This document shows positions 54,501-62,155 of a DNA stretch of 64,000 nucleotides, piece after piece. The DNA is taken from contig NZ_JBPAOH010000008.1 in assembly GCF_050875635.1 (NCBI RefSeq), forward strand, positions 41,242 to 105,241, given 5' to 3'. The stretch is from Hassallia sp050875635. Lineage in GTDB: Bacteria; Cyanobacteriota; Cyanobacteriia; Cyanobacteriales; Nostocaceae. Numbering within the stretch: the first letter of the stretch is position 1; each line of letters begins with the position of its first letter. A program made the translations under genes and the position numbers. Below the pieces are notes generated by a model. It saw only the letters and a program-made list of their open reading frames with translations. It searched no databases and was not told where the DNA came from.

Positions 54501-54837
54501 TGCCTTAAAAGCACCTGATATTACTTTTGATAAACCAGATTATGTGGCACCACGGACGCAGGTTGAAGATTTACTTGTGAAAATTTGGGCTAAAATTTTA
54601 GGAAAAGAACAAGTAGGTATCCACGATAATTTCTTTGAATTGGGTGGTCATTCTTTATTAGCAACTCAGTTAGTTTCTCGAATCCGGGACACGTTTAAAA
54701 TAGATTTACCTGTACGCAATTTGTTTGAAGCACCGACTGTTGAACAACTTGCTAAGTACATTGAAACAACATCTTGGGCAGCTTCATTAGATAAAGCTGG
54801 TACTATAAGTCAGGAGCGAGAAGAAGTTGAATTTTAA
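51511..54837 (+). CDS. nonribosomal peptide synthetase NRPS2, C-A-T module (Ile/Val-like code)
   Basis: 1108 aa from ATG 51511. The condensation domain (about nt 51535-52890) has HHIICDD, where the expected final Gly of HHxxxDG is Asp. The adenylation domain (52950-54500) has YTSGSTGKPKG and specificity residues D-A-F-F-L-G-V-T-F-(K), an Ile-type code (Val possible). Carrier domain LGGHSLL (54540-54770). The C-terminus SQEREEVEF is short and acidic, like tails that bind TubC-type docking domains, which NRPS3 has. Two interspersed repeats are in frame (53021-53091 and 54093-54125). No thioesterase, so it hands on its product. Confidence 0.94.
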   Translation: MSSEEVFVFPTSFAQQRLWFIDQLIPGNAIYNVPTVIRLTGKLNLAALKQTFNEIVRRHETLRTTFIVLDGQPLQAIATESVAIALNVLDLQQLPSDEREIEAKCIINAEIEHPFDLSQGPLLRVTLLQLGETEHILLLNMHHIICDDWSIGVLIRELGTLYAAFAQNQASLLELPLQYADFAHWQREWLQGEVLETQLTYWRQQLNNISMLHLPTDKARSPIQSYQGTTQFLELPLKLTDALEKLSQQEGVTLFMTLLAAFQILLHRYTHQEDIAVGSPIANRNRSEIEGLIGFFVNSLVLRTDLSGNPTFRELLSRVREVTLGAYSHQDLPFEKLVEELHPERNLSQHPLFQVVFGFQNAPMSALEMPGLVPSFINIDLKKTRFDLELHLWKCSEDFRSLWGAKWEHSEGIRGVIVYSTDLFESATITRMLEDFKTLLSGIVANPNQRIAHLPLLNAQKLHQVLVEWNNTQVDYPQDKCIHQLFENQVKQHPDSIAIIFENIETRRQTLQRREPPQRAGSLIASLTYGKLNIRSNQLAQHLQKIKVNSQVLVGICISQSPEMIIGLLGILKAGGTYVPLDPSYPQERLNFMLSDAQISVLLTQEKFLKHFDNFSNPIICIDKDWEIIAQESAENPKSSVSSDNLAYVIYTSGSTGKPKGVAVTHKAVNRLVCNTNYIKLQPTDKIAQASNTSFDAATFEIWGALLNGAQLVGISKDVILSPHEFALQLRQKGISVLFLTTALFQQIARDVPQAFATLRYLLFGGETVDIRWVKKILKNGSPKYLIHVYGSTENTTFSAYYRVENIPKSATSIPIGRPITNTQIYLLDANLQPVPIGVVGELYIGGDGLAREYLNRPELTETRFLEETGFLRVRLYKTGDLACYLPDGNIEFLGRIDNQVKIRGFRIELGEIEAVLSQHPAVRETVVIAAEEIAGDKQLVAYIVANQEQIPTQSAQKLALLLRQFLKEKLPEYMIPKAYVLLESLPLTPNGKVDRRALKAPDITFDKPDYVAPRTQVEDLLVKIWAKILGKEQVGIHDNFFELGGHSLLATQLVSRIRDTFKIDLPVRNLFEAPTVEQLAKYIETTSWAASLDKAGTISQEREEVEF
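53021..53091. repeat. in-frame nested repeat in NRPS2 A domain (GTAGAGACG family)
   Basis: Outer arms tagagacgcga (53021-53031) and tcgcgtctcta (53081-53091). Between them lies a second palindromic repeat with cggagggaacctccg. It encodes ETRRQTLQRREPPQ and on to SLIAS, inserted just before LTYGKLN. Same site as the NRPS3 copy at 57204-57229. Confidence 0.88.
54093..54125. repeat. in-frame perfect palindrome in NRPS2 A domain (AGAAACCCGG family)
   Basis: Perfect 15-bp arms agaaacccggtttct / agaaaccgggtttct around tga. It encodes ETRFLEETGFL between NRPELT and RLYKTGD. A spacer relative is at 21332-21365. Confidence 0.9.
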
Positions 54838-55170
54838 GGAAAAACGCTTGAGTTCGAGTAACCAGCACAAAATGCGCTGACAGCTTCAGTAAAACGCTGG
54901 TTTTGCTTTATCAATGCCATATGTCCACCGCGTTTGATGCTGACTAAACGTTAGTGTAATTATACCACCCATACTGTGTCCTAGCAGGAAAACAGGCTTA
55001 TCCCCTGCGATCGCAACAACCGTTTCTAAATCACGAGCATATTTTTCTACCGAGTAATCGTTGTTTTTCGGTCTGGAAGATTTTCCTAACCCTGGTAAAT
55101 CCCATACTATTGTTTTATATTCTCAATCCAAAGAATGATTTTTATCATCTTCTAAATGTGGTAGAAATGC
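54834..55170 (-). pseudogene. alpha/beta hydrolase relic
   Basis: Minus strand, in order: AFLPHLEDDKNHSLD, an in-frame TGA, EYKTIVWDLPGLGKSSRP, then YARDLETVVAIAGDKP with the nucleophile elbow LLGHSMGGII. It then shifts frame to GGHMALIKQNQRFTEAVSAF and stops. The N-terminus and most of the cap and catalytic His region are missing. It is a decayed alpha/beta hydrolase between NRPS2 and NRPS3, its 3' end abutting the NRPS2 stop. It could once have been a discrete hydrolase or thioesterase of this cluster. Confidence 0.85.
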
Positions 55171-55510
55171 TGAGTTAATGAATAAGTACAAAAATGAGCG
55201 CAAAAACTCTCTTACAGCGATTTTCAGGTAAATGATCCACATAATTTTTATCTCACGCAAAGGAAGCAGTGAAAAGTCTGAGCGGAGGTTTCCTCCGTTC
55301 CCCGAAGGGGTTGCCGCAGGCATCAGACCTTTTCAAGAGAGAGACGCAAAGGAAGAAACAAGAGTGTGGTCTAAATACATGAAAATTGCTGTCAACTCTT
55401 ATTCCTTCTCTGCGTACTCTGCGCCTCTGCGGTAGCCTCCGGCAACGCCAAGGGCGAACGTATTTTAGTCCTAAAGTAGTAACTAACAACTCTTGCCAAG
55501 GAGTATAATT
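55171..55510. other. repeat-rich spacer before NRPS3 (340 bp)
   Basis: Contains interspersed repeats at about 55278-55325 (gcggaggtttcctccgttccccgaaggggttgcc) and 55405-55460 (ctctgcgtactctgcgcctctgcggtagcctccggcaacgcc), and no gene. NRPS3 may use a promoter here or read-through from NRPS2. Confidence 0.6.
55498..55503 (+). promoter_or_regulatory. Shine-Dalgarno AAGGAG setting the NRPS3 TTG start
   Basis: aaggag, 7 bases before ttg at 55511. Selects TTG 55511 over the in-frame TTG at 55493, which would place this site inside the coding region. Confidence 0.75.
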
Positions 55511-58500
55511 TTGAAAATAGTTGAATTTCTATCTTATCTTCGCAGCTTAGATATTCAGGTTTTTCTTGAGCAAGAAAAATTGCGTTGTAACGCACCTGAA
55601 AAAACTCTAACACCAGAACTGCGTGCCGAAATTCAACAACATAAAGCAGAAATTATTCAATTTTTAAAAGCAGCTAATCGTACTACCAACTATACTTCCA
55701 CACCCCTGATACCTATTTTGCGCGAAGGAAATGTTCCCCTCTCCTTCGCTCAACAACGGTTATGGTTTCTTAACCAATTAATACCTAACAATCCTTTCTA
55801 TAACGTTCCCGCAGCACTGCATTTAAAAGGTTCGCTCAATTCAATCGCACTAGAGCAAACATTTAATGAAATAGTGCAGCGTCACGAAGCTTTACGCACC
55901 AATTTTGTCATGGTGCAAGGGCAACCAGTTCAGATAATAAATCCCACATTAAAAATATCCTTACCAATAAGAGATTTGCGGCAATTGCCACAAGCCGAAC
56001 GTGAAATACAAGCACGACAACTTACTACTCAAGAAGCTCAACGTCCTTTCAATTTATCAACTGATTCGTTGCTACGAGTAACACTTTTGCGGTTGGATGA
56101 AACAGAACATATTCTATTATTGAATATGCACCACATTGTCTCCGATGGTTGGTCTATCGGGGTGCTAATTGGTGAAATAGCAGCACTCTACACAGCCTTT
56201 AGTAGCGGTCAGCCTTCTTTTTTACCGAAACTAGCCATCCAATATGCACACTTTGCCCAATGGCAACGCGAATGGCTGCAAGGAGAAGTGTTAGAAACTC
56301 AGTTAGCTTACTGGCAGAAGCAATTAAACGGCATTTCCATGCTAAATCTGCCTACTGACACAAGACCAGCAGTTCAAACTTATCAGGGTGCAAGGCAACT
56401 TCTGCAACTACCAAAAAGCCTGAGCGAAGCGCTGGAAACTCTATCGCAGCAAGAAGAAGTGACTTTGTTCATGACTTTGCTGGCAGCATTCAAAATTTTA
56501 CTTTACCGTTACACCCAGCAAGAAGATATTGCTGTGGGTTCAGCGATCGCCAACCGCAACCGTAGTGAAATTGAGCCATTAATTGGCTTTTTTGTCAATA
56601 GTTTAGTGCTGCGTACCGACTTAAGTGGAAACCCAACTTTTCGAGAATTATTAAGTCGAGTCAAAGAGGTAGCTTTGGGTGCTTATGCTCATCAAGATTT
56701 GCCTTTTGAAAAGCTGGTAGAAGAACTGCATCCAGAGCGTAACTTAAATCAAAATCCGTTATTTGAAGTAGTATTTGCGCTTCAAAATGCGCCTATGTCT
56801 GCGTTAGAGCTACCTAATTTAATACTTACTCCTCTGGAATTTGATACTCAGACAACGCGCTTTGATTTAGAATTTCATTTGTGGGAGCGAGAACCAAACA
56901 ATCAATTATGGGTAGATAGCTCGAAAGGAATCAGCGGTTTTGTAATTTACAGAACTGATTTGTTTGATGAAGCTACTATTACCCGGATGCTGGGACATTT
57001 CCAAATATTGCTGGAAGGTATAGTTGCAAATCCCGAAGAGCGAATTGCAAATTTACCACTTTTAAGTCAACTTGAGCAACATCAGTTGTTAATTGAATGG
57101 AACAATACTCAACTAGATTATCCTCAAGATAGATGCATTCATCAATTATTTGAAAATAGAGCAGAGCAAACTCCTGATTCTATAGCATTGGTATTTGAAG
57201 ATGTAGAGACGCGACATGTCGCGTCTCTAACCTACAAAGAATTAAATCTACGCAGCAACCAACTTGCACATTATCTGAAAAAATTGGGTGTTCAAGCCGA
57301 AGTTTTAGTAGGACTTTGTGTAGAACGCTCTTTTGATATGATAATCGGGATGTTGGGCATTCTCAAAGCGGGTGGTGCTTATGTACCTTTAGATCCAACT
57401 TATCCCCATGAGCGTTTGAATTTGATGTTTGAAGATGCTCAAGTACCAATTTTATTAACTCACGAGCGATGGATTGAAAAGCTGGAAAATCACAATTCAC
57501 ACGTAATCTGTTTAGATAAAGATTGGGAAATTATTGCTGAAGAAATTGAAGATAATCTTCCCAGTCAAGTTACACTAGGAAACCTCGCTTATGTCATTTA
57601 TACCTCTGGCTCAACTGGAAAGCCTAAAGGAGTACAAATTGAACATAGGGGATTATTAAATCTGATTTTTTGGCATCAAAAAGCATTTGCAGTTTCACAC
57701 CTTGACCGAGCAACGCAGATAGCTGGGGTTGCCTTTGACGCTTGTGTTTGGGAAATTTTGCCGTATCTTAGTGCTGGAGCAAGCATATATTTTGTAGATG
57801 ATGAAATTAAGTTAAATCCTGAGCATTTACGAGATTGGCTAATATCAAAAGCGATAACAATTTGCTTTCTCCCAACACCTTTGGCAGAAAAAGTTCTCAG
57901 ATTAGATTTTCCGAATAACGCAGCTTTACGAATATTGCTTACAGGTGGTGACAAACTACATCAATATCCTTTAGCTGACCATGTTTTCCAAGTAGTTAAT
58001 AACTATGGACCGACTGAAAATACAGTTGTGACAACTTCCGGTCAGGTTATTGTTATAAATCAAGAAGATCCCCCCTTTCCAAGGGAGGTTGGGGGGATCG
58101 CACCTACAATTGGTCGTCCTATTGACAACACACAAGTTTATATACTTGATAAACATTTACAACTCGTACCTATTGGTATACCAGGTGAGTTGTACATAAG
58201 TGGTGATGGGTTAGCGCGAGGCTATTTAAACCTTTCTGATTTAACTGTTGAAAAATTCATTTCTCATCCTTTTAGGCACGAGTCAAAAGCACGGCTTTAT
58301 AAAACGGGTGATTTAGTTCGCTGTCGATTAGATGGTAAGATTGAATTTTTAAATCGCGAGGATGAACAGGTAAAAATTCGTGGCTACCGCATTGAGTTGG
58401 GAGAAATTGAAGCGGTGCTGAGTCAGCATCCAGCAGTGCAGCAAAATGTTGTGATGACTTCTGAGGATGCGGGTGAGAAACGTTTAGTAGCTTATGTTGT

Positions 58501-60274
58501 GCTAAATACTGAATATAGCAACGAGCAGGAAAATATACAATTAATGCAATTGCAGGATGAACAAATTTCGCAATGGCAAATGCTTTACAACGACACTTAT
58601 AATCAACCTGCTAGCGATCGCGATCCAACATTCAATTTTATCGGCTGGAATAGTAGTTACACAAATCTGCCTATTCCAGCAGAACAAATACGCGAATGGG
58701 TGAATAACCAAGTGACGCAAATTCTGGCTTTACAACCTAAGCGAGTTCTAGAAATTGGTTGTGGAACTGGTTTATTACTCTTCAGAATTGCCCCGCACTG
58801 TACTAAGTATTATGCTACGGACTTTTCCCCGATTTCACTTAACTACATTCAACAGCAGTTGGCAAAGCAAGAAATGCCGCAAGTAACGTTGCACCAAAAG
58901 ATGGCTACAGATTTTGAGGGAATAGAAGCTGCTTTTGATGCGGTGATTCTCAATTCTGTTGTGCAATATTTTCCTAGTATTGATTATCTTATTCGCGTAT
59001 TAGAAGGTGCTGTGCAGGCAATTGCACTTGGAGGCTTTATCTTTATAGGAGATGTGCGGAATCTGCAACTTTTGCCAGCTTTCCACGCATCTGTGCAATT
59101 GTATCAAGCAGAACCTTTCCTCACCCGCGAACAGTTGCTGCAACGGGTACAAATGCAAATTTTCCAAGAAACAGAGTTAGTCATCGATCCAGCTTTTTTT
59201 AATGCATTAAAGCAGCGTTTTCCCCAAATTAGCCATGTAGAAATTCAACTGATCCGAGGACGCGATGGCAGAGCCAACGTCTTCGACGAACGCAATGAAT
59301 TAACTCAATTTCGTTACAATGCAATTTTGCATATTGGCAGTGAAACTGTTAATAATACTAAGGATTATTCAGTGCTGGATTGGGACAAAAATAACTTAAC
59401 ACTCTCAGCAGTACGTCAGCTATTGATTGAAAACCAACCAGATATTTTAGCTATTACCAATGTACCTAATGCACGAGTGATAACAGCAGTTAAAACAGCA
59501 GAATGGCTATCAGGTGTAGAAGATTTTAAAACAGCGGGTGTAATGCGCTCATCTTTGCAAGAACTCGAAAATTTAGGAGTAGATCCAGAAGATTTTTATA
59601 TGGATGTACCCTACAGCGTTAATATTAGCTGGTCAGATTCGAGTAGTGAAGGACGCTACGATGTAGTTTTTGTACAGCAAGAAGCAATAAATCAGAGAAT
59701 TATTTTTTCGCATAGCACTGACTTGCGTCCGTGGCGAAGTTACGCTAATAATCCCCTACAATCTTCTTCAGCACGTAAGTTAGTACCGCAGTTGCAAACT
59801 TATTTAGCACAAAAGCTGCCTGAGTACATGATGCCATCTAGTTTTGTGGTGCTGGAATCTTTACCTCTAACAGCTAATGGCAAAGTAAATCGCCGTGCTT
59901 TAAGAGTACCTTTGATTAAGTCAGAATTAGCTGCATCTTATGTCGCACCTCGGACTTTGGTTGAAGAAGTGTTGGTGAAAATTTTTGCTGAAGTTTTGGG
60001 ACTCAAGCACGTAGGAATTCATGACAATTTCTTTGAATTAGGTGGTCATTCGTTATTAGCAACTCAGCTTGTCTCTAGAGTGCGCGACAGCTTTGGGTTG
60101 GAGTTACCTTTGCGTAGCGTATTTGAGGCATCGACAATTGCAGAATTATCTAAGGTGGTGGAAAGCTTTAAACTCATCAATGCTGAAAATCAAGCCCCAG
60201 CTTTAGTACCACTATCGCGTGAGAGTCGCAGAATGAAGTTATCTTCCCTAAACAAATCGTCTGAAACTAGCTGA
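55511..60274 (+). CDS. nonribosomal peptide synthetase NRPS3, TubC-C-A-NMT-T module (Leu code)
   Basis: 1587 aa from TTG 55511. N-terminal TubC-type docking domain (first about 50 residues, FLSYLRSLDIQVFLEQEKLR). Condensation domain with intact HHIVSDG (nt 55735-57080). Adenylation domain with D-A-W-F-L-G-N-V-V-(K), identical to the classical Leu code. A methyltransferase (58560-59700) with SAM motif VLEIGCGTGLLLF is inserted between A8 and A10, the usual place for N-methylation. The A domain resumes at LPEYMMP, followed by carrier LGGHSLL (59940-60160). No thioesterase. Expected to add N-methyl-leucine. Two in-frame interspersed repeats (57204-57229, 58067-58099). Confidence 0.95.
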   Translation: MKIVEFLSYLRSLDIQVFLEQEKLRCNAPEKTLTPELRAEIQQHKAEIIQFLKAANRTTNYTSTPLIPILREGNVPLSFAQQRLWFLNQLIPNNPFYNVPAALHLKGSLNSIALEQTFNEIVQRHEALRTNFVMVQGQPVQIINPTLKISLPIRDLRQLPQAEREIQARQLTTQEAQRPFNLSTDSLLRVTLLRLDETEHILLLNMHHIVSDGWSIGVLIGEIAALYTAFSSGQPSFLPKLAIQYAHFAQWQREWLQGEVLETQLAYWQKQLNGISMLNLPTDTRPAVQTYQGARQLLQLPKSLSEALETLSQQEEVTLFMTLLAAFKILLYRYTQQEDIAVGSAIANRNRSEIEPLIGFFVNSLVLRTDLSGNPTFRELLSRVKEVALGAYAHQDLPFEKLVEELHPERNLNQNPLFEVVFALQNAPMSALELPNLILTPLEFDTQTTRFDLEFHLWEREPNNQLWVDSSKGISGFVIYRTDLFDEATITRMLGHFQILLEGIVANPEERIANLPLLSQLEQHQLLIEWNNTQLDYPQDRCIHQLFENRAEQTPDSIALVFEDVETRHVASLTYKELNLRSNQLAHYLKKLGVQAEVLVGLCVERSFDMIIGMLGILKAGGAYVPLDPTYPHERLNLMFEDAQVPILLTHERWIEKLENHNSHVICLDKDWEIIAEEIEDNLPSQVTLGNLAYVIYTSGSTGKPKGVQIEHRGLLNLIFWHQKAFAVSHLDRATQIAGVAFDACVWEILPYLSAGASIYFVDDEIKLNPEHLRDWLISKAITICFLPTPLAEKVLRLDFPNNAALRILLTGGDKLHQYPLADHVFQVVNNYGPTENTVVTTSGQVIVINQEDPPFPREVGGIAPTIGRPIDNTQVYILDKHLQLVPIGIPGELYISGDGLARGYLNLSDLTVEKFISHPFRHESKARLYKTGDLVRCRLDGKIEFLNREDEQVKIRGYRIELGEIEAVLSQHPAVQQNVVMTSEDAGEKRLVAYVVLNTEYSNEQENIQLMQLQDEQISQWQMLYNDTYNQPASDRDPTFNFIGWNSSYTNLPIPAEQIREWVNNQVTQILALQPKRVLEIGCGTGLLLFRIAPHCTKYYATDFSPISLNYIQQQLAKQEMPQVTLHQKMATDFEGIEAAFDAVILNSVVQYFPSIDYLIRVLEGAVQAIALGGFIFIGDVRNLQLLPAFHASVQLYQAEPFLTREQLLQRVQMQIFQETELVIDPAFFNALKQRFPQISHVEIQLIRGRDGRANVFDERNELTQFRYNAILHIGSETVNNTKDYSVLDWDKNNLTLSAVRQLLIENQPDILAITNVPNARVITAVKTAEWLSGVEDFKTAGVMRSSLQELENLGVDPEDFYMDVPYSVNISWSDSSSEGRYDVVFVQQEAINQRIIFSHSTDLRPWRSYANNPLQSSSARKLVPQLQTYLAQKLPEYMMPSSFVVLESLPLTANGKVNRRALRVPLIKSELAASYVAPRTLVEEVLVKIFAEVLGLKHVGIHDNFFELGGHSLLATQLVSRVRDSFGLELPLRSVFEASTIAELSKVVESFKLINAENQAPALVPLSRESRRMKLSSLNKSSETS
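57204..57229. repeat. in-frame perfect palindrome in NRPS3 A domain (GTAGAGACG family)
   Basis: tagagacgcgacatgtcgcgtctcta without 20-base interruption is a perfect 26-bp palindrome (arms 13 bp, no spacer). It encodes ETRHVASL at the same site as the NRPS2 insertion, before LTYKELN. Confidence 0.92.
58067..58099. repeat. in-frame repeat in NRPS3 A domain (CCCCCTT family)
   Basis: gatccccccttt and ggttggggggatc arms around ccaaggga. It encodes EDPPFPREVGGI just upstream of IGRPIDNTQ. Related to the NRPS1 copy at 40516-40548. Confidence 0.85.
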
Positions 60275-60283
60275 AAAATTAGA

Positions 60284-60346
60284 TGGCGATGCCTTCTCCT
60301 GTCGGAGACGCTCCGCGAACGGCAAGCCGCAGAGCGGCAACGCTCT
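60284..60346. repeat. interspersed palindromic repeat (CTGTCGGAGACGC family)
   Basis: gatgccttctcctgtcggagacgctccgcgaacggcaagccgcagagcggcaacgctct. Shares ctcctgtcggagacgc with the interior of the MITE-like element at 23749-23865. Immediately downstream of NRPS3. Confidence 0.75.
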
Positions 60347-60486
60347 ATTAAGTAGGTAGGCGAGAATAAAATTATATAAAGAAACATAAAGCATTTAAAA
60401 TAAACTTGTAGTGAGCGCTCATATAGCACTAATTGCTTGTTACAAACCTTTAATTATTTACGGCGACTTACTTAAAGGAAAAAACT

Positions 60487-60684
60487 ATGAATGACTCATC
60501 ATTCGTTATCTTTATTGTCTTTGGAACTATATGGATTTTAATGGGAATCGCAGGGGTAATAGCTATCTTGAAAATGGATGGGCAAGAAATTAGGTTTGGC
60601 AAAATCGGACTCATTGTTGCTATCCCAATTGTCATCCCAATTATCATTACCCTTACATACGCGGCAATTAGGGGCACATTTTGA
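60487..60684 (+). CDS. small two-helix membrane protein
   Basis: 65 aa with AAAGGA 8 bases before ATG 60487. Two hydrophobic segments (residues about 5-28 and 40-60) joined by a charged turn (KMDGQEIRFGK). Most polar residues are at the turn and ends. No family recognised. Its position after the NRPS cluster does not by itself link it to peptide export. Confidence 0.65.
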   Translation: MNDSSFVIFIVFGTIWILMGIAGVIAILKMDGQEIRFGKIGLIVAIPIVIPIIITLTYAAIRGTF

Positions 60685-61179
60685 ATAATCAAACGAGTTG
60701 GATTGTAAATGACCGCGATCGCATAACTCTTGCGCTCTTGTGCTTCTGCTGCTTCATTTTAACCCAAAAGCCGCAAAAAGCATATTTGTAAGTGTTTGCC
60801 CTTATTAGTAGCAACTACAGCAGGCTTTTGTTGACTTGTGAGGATGGCACAACTCGAATGGGCAATTTATGCGATCGCAGCGAAAGTTGAAAATCTCATT
60901 TCACACTTCGGTTCAGTTGCAGTTTAAACAGTAGATGATGCTACATTTTCCCATTTGGCAATAGTTTTTGCTGTGAATACTAGGGCAATGTATCAGGTAG
61001 GTTACGAGTTTTACTGTTCTGATAATAATGTTTGGTTAGTAGATAATGTACCATCTGAGTATCTACAAAACATCAAAATACTTTATTTTTCTTAACATTT
61101 ATTAGTTATCTCTTACGATAGAAGAATAAGTTCATAACTAATTGATAAAGTAATAGCAAGATTATTGATGGACTAGAAA
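60685..61179. other. intergenic region with a gene relic (495 bp)
   Basis: Apart from the RNA 2'-phosphotransferase relic (60931-61095) I see a short frame MAQLEWAIYAIAAKVENLI (60846 onward, stopped by TAA in the same frame as the relic) and AT-rich promoter-like sequence before the 61180 gene. Confidence 0.6.
60931..61095 (+). pseudogene. RNA 2'-phosphotransferase (KptA/Tpt1) C-terminal relic
   Basis: 54 codons to TAA 61093-61095. They include VNTRAMYQVGYEFYCSDN and VWLVDNVPSEYL, which match the conserved end of KptA/Tpt1 (hydrophobic strand, M...G..FY.S.N.VWL...VP..Y). The catalytic N-terminal domain with its Arg-His-Arg-Arg set is absent, and an in-frame stop precedes the segment. Identification is from the remembered family pattern. 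Confidence 0.75.
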
Positions 61180-61452
61180 ATGAACATTATTGCTTGGATT
61201 ATTCTCGGTCTTATAGCCGGAGCGATCGCTAAAGCTATTTACCCAGGTCGTCAAGGCGGTGGTATTCTCACAACAATGATTTTAGGTATAATTGGCGCTT
61301 TTGTTGGGGGAACCATAGTTACCATCTTAGAGACAGGAAAACTACAATTTGTAGCCGCTGGTCTTAGTATTCCTGGTCTAATTGTTGCTGTGATTGGTGC
61401 TATGATTGCTATTTTCCTGTGGGGATTAATTGCTGGACGTACCAGTGTCTAG
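61180..61452 (+). CDS. GlsB/YeaQ/YmgE family stress-response membrane protein
   Basis: 90 aa with three hydrophobic segments. It has the family signature IIAWIILGLIAGAIAK at the start and GIIGAFVGG in the middle. Small inner-membrane proteins of this transglycosylase-associated family are induced by stress; mechanism unknown. Followed by a strong terminator at 61526-61560, so it is monocistronic. A CsbD-type stress gene lies convergently 385 bp away. Confidence 0.93.
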   Translation: MNIIAWIILGLIAGAIAKAIYPGRQGGGILTTMILGIIGAFVGGTIVTILETGKLQFVAAGLSIPGLIVAVIGAMIAIFLWGLIAGRTSV

Positions 61453-61525
61453 TTGAATAGGCAATAATAATTGTAGTTAGAGCCAATTTATTAGGAACTA
61501 ACTCATTACTATTTCAAGTATATAA

Positions 61526-61560
61526 AAATACTCCACTTGTTTAACGCCAGTGGAGTATTT
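61526..61560 (+). terminator. strong hairpin terminator after the GlsB-like gene
   Basis: Perfect 12-bp arms aaatactccact (61526-61537) and agtggagtattt (61549-61560), 11-base loop, T-rich 3' flank, preceded by an A-rich tract, so it may work in both directions. Confidence 0.85.
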
Positions 61561-61649
61561 AGTTATATATCCGGGTAAATATTAATAGCGCTAACTTTCC
61601 AGCCTATGAATGCGTGATTTTGCATTATACGTCAAAAATTGAACATATT

Positions 61650-61678
61650 GTAGAGACGTTCCACTGGAACGTCTCTAC
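61650..61678. repeat. interspersed palindrome gtagagacgttcc/ggaacgtctctac
   Basis: Near-perfect 29-bp palindrome of the GTAGAGACG family, subtype ACGTTCC. Confidence 0.9.
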
Positions 61679-61837
61679 GATTCATTCCACGGTTATGCAA
61701 TGCCCGTGATTTATTTTAGTTGAATATTTCAATTCTCAAATGCGAGAAAATTGTAGATACACCCTAATCTTTATTTGAAAAAAATCCAACTACTCTTTAG
61801 GTATATGCAGCCTAATATCTAATCTGGACAAGCCTGA

Positions 61838-62020
61838 TTATTGTAAAGATTTTTTAAATTCATCTTTTATGTTTTCAGCGGTGTGAATAACTTGAGCCTC
61901 AGCTTGCTTTACTTTGCCTTCAGCCTTGTCTTCTGGATTGCCAGTCAACTCACCAAGAGCTTCTTGAACCTTACCTTCAATATTTTTAGCAGTTGCCTTG
62001 ATTCTATTTTCAGCACTCAT
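61838..62020 (-). CDS. CsbD family stress protein
   Basis: 60 aa from ATG 62020. GAGGTG lies 6 bases upstream; a GTG three codons earlier overlaps this site. Family signature: RIKATAKNIEGKVQEALGELTGN with repeated K.EGK/QAEAQ pattern, highly charged amphipathic helices. CsbD proteins accumulate under general stress; molecular role unknown. Cytoplasmic, no signal peptide. Confidence 0.92.
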   Translation of the reverse strand: MSAENRIKATAKNIEGKVQEALGELTGNPEDKAEGKVKQAEAQVIHTAENIKDEFKKSLQ

Positions 62021-62155
62021 ATTTTTCACCTCACTTTGTAACTTAATAATCTACCTTATCAATGTATGATTTATTTGAGAACTAGACTTGAGATAGATTT
62101 TTTCTAAAAAAACCGCCTTTTATCGATAAATGCAAGTAAGAAATGTCATAAAATT

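Larger units (their letters stand above)
61453..61837. other. convergent intergenic region (385 bp)
   Basis: Contains the terminator 61526-61560 and the interspersed palindrome 61650-61678; no coding signal. Confidence 0.7.

Noticed and set aside
55123..55489. Several 66-78-codon frames on both strands in the spacer before NRPS3
   Set aside because: They translate interspersed repeats (gcggaggtttcctccg, ctctgcgcctctgcgg); only the alpha/beta hydrolase relic at the left edge is real coding ancestry.
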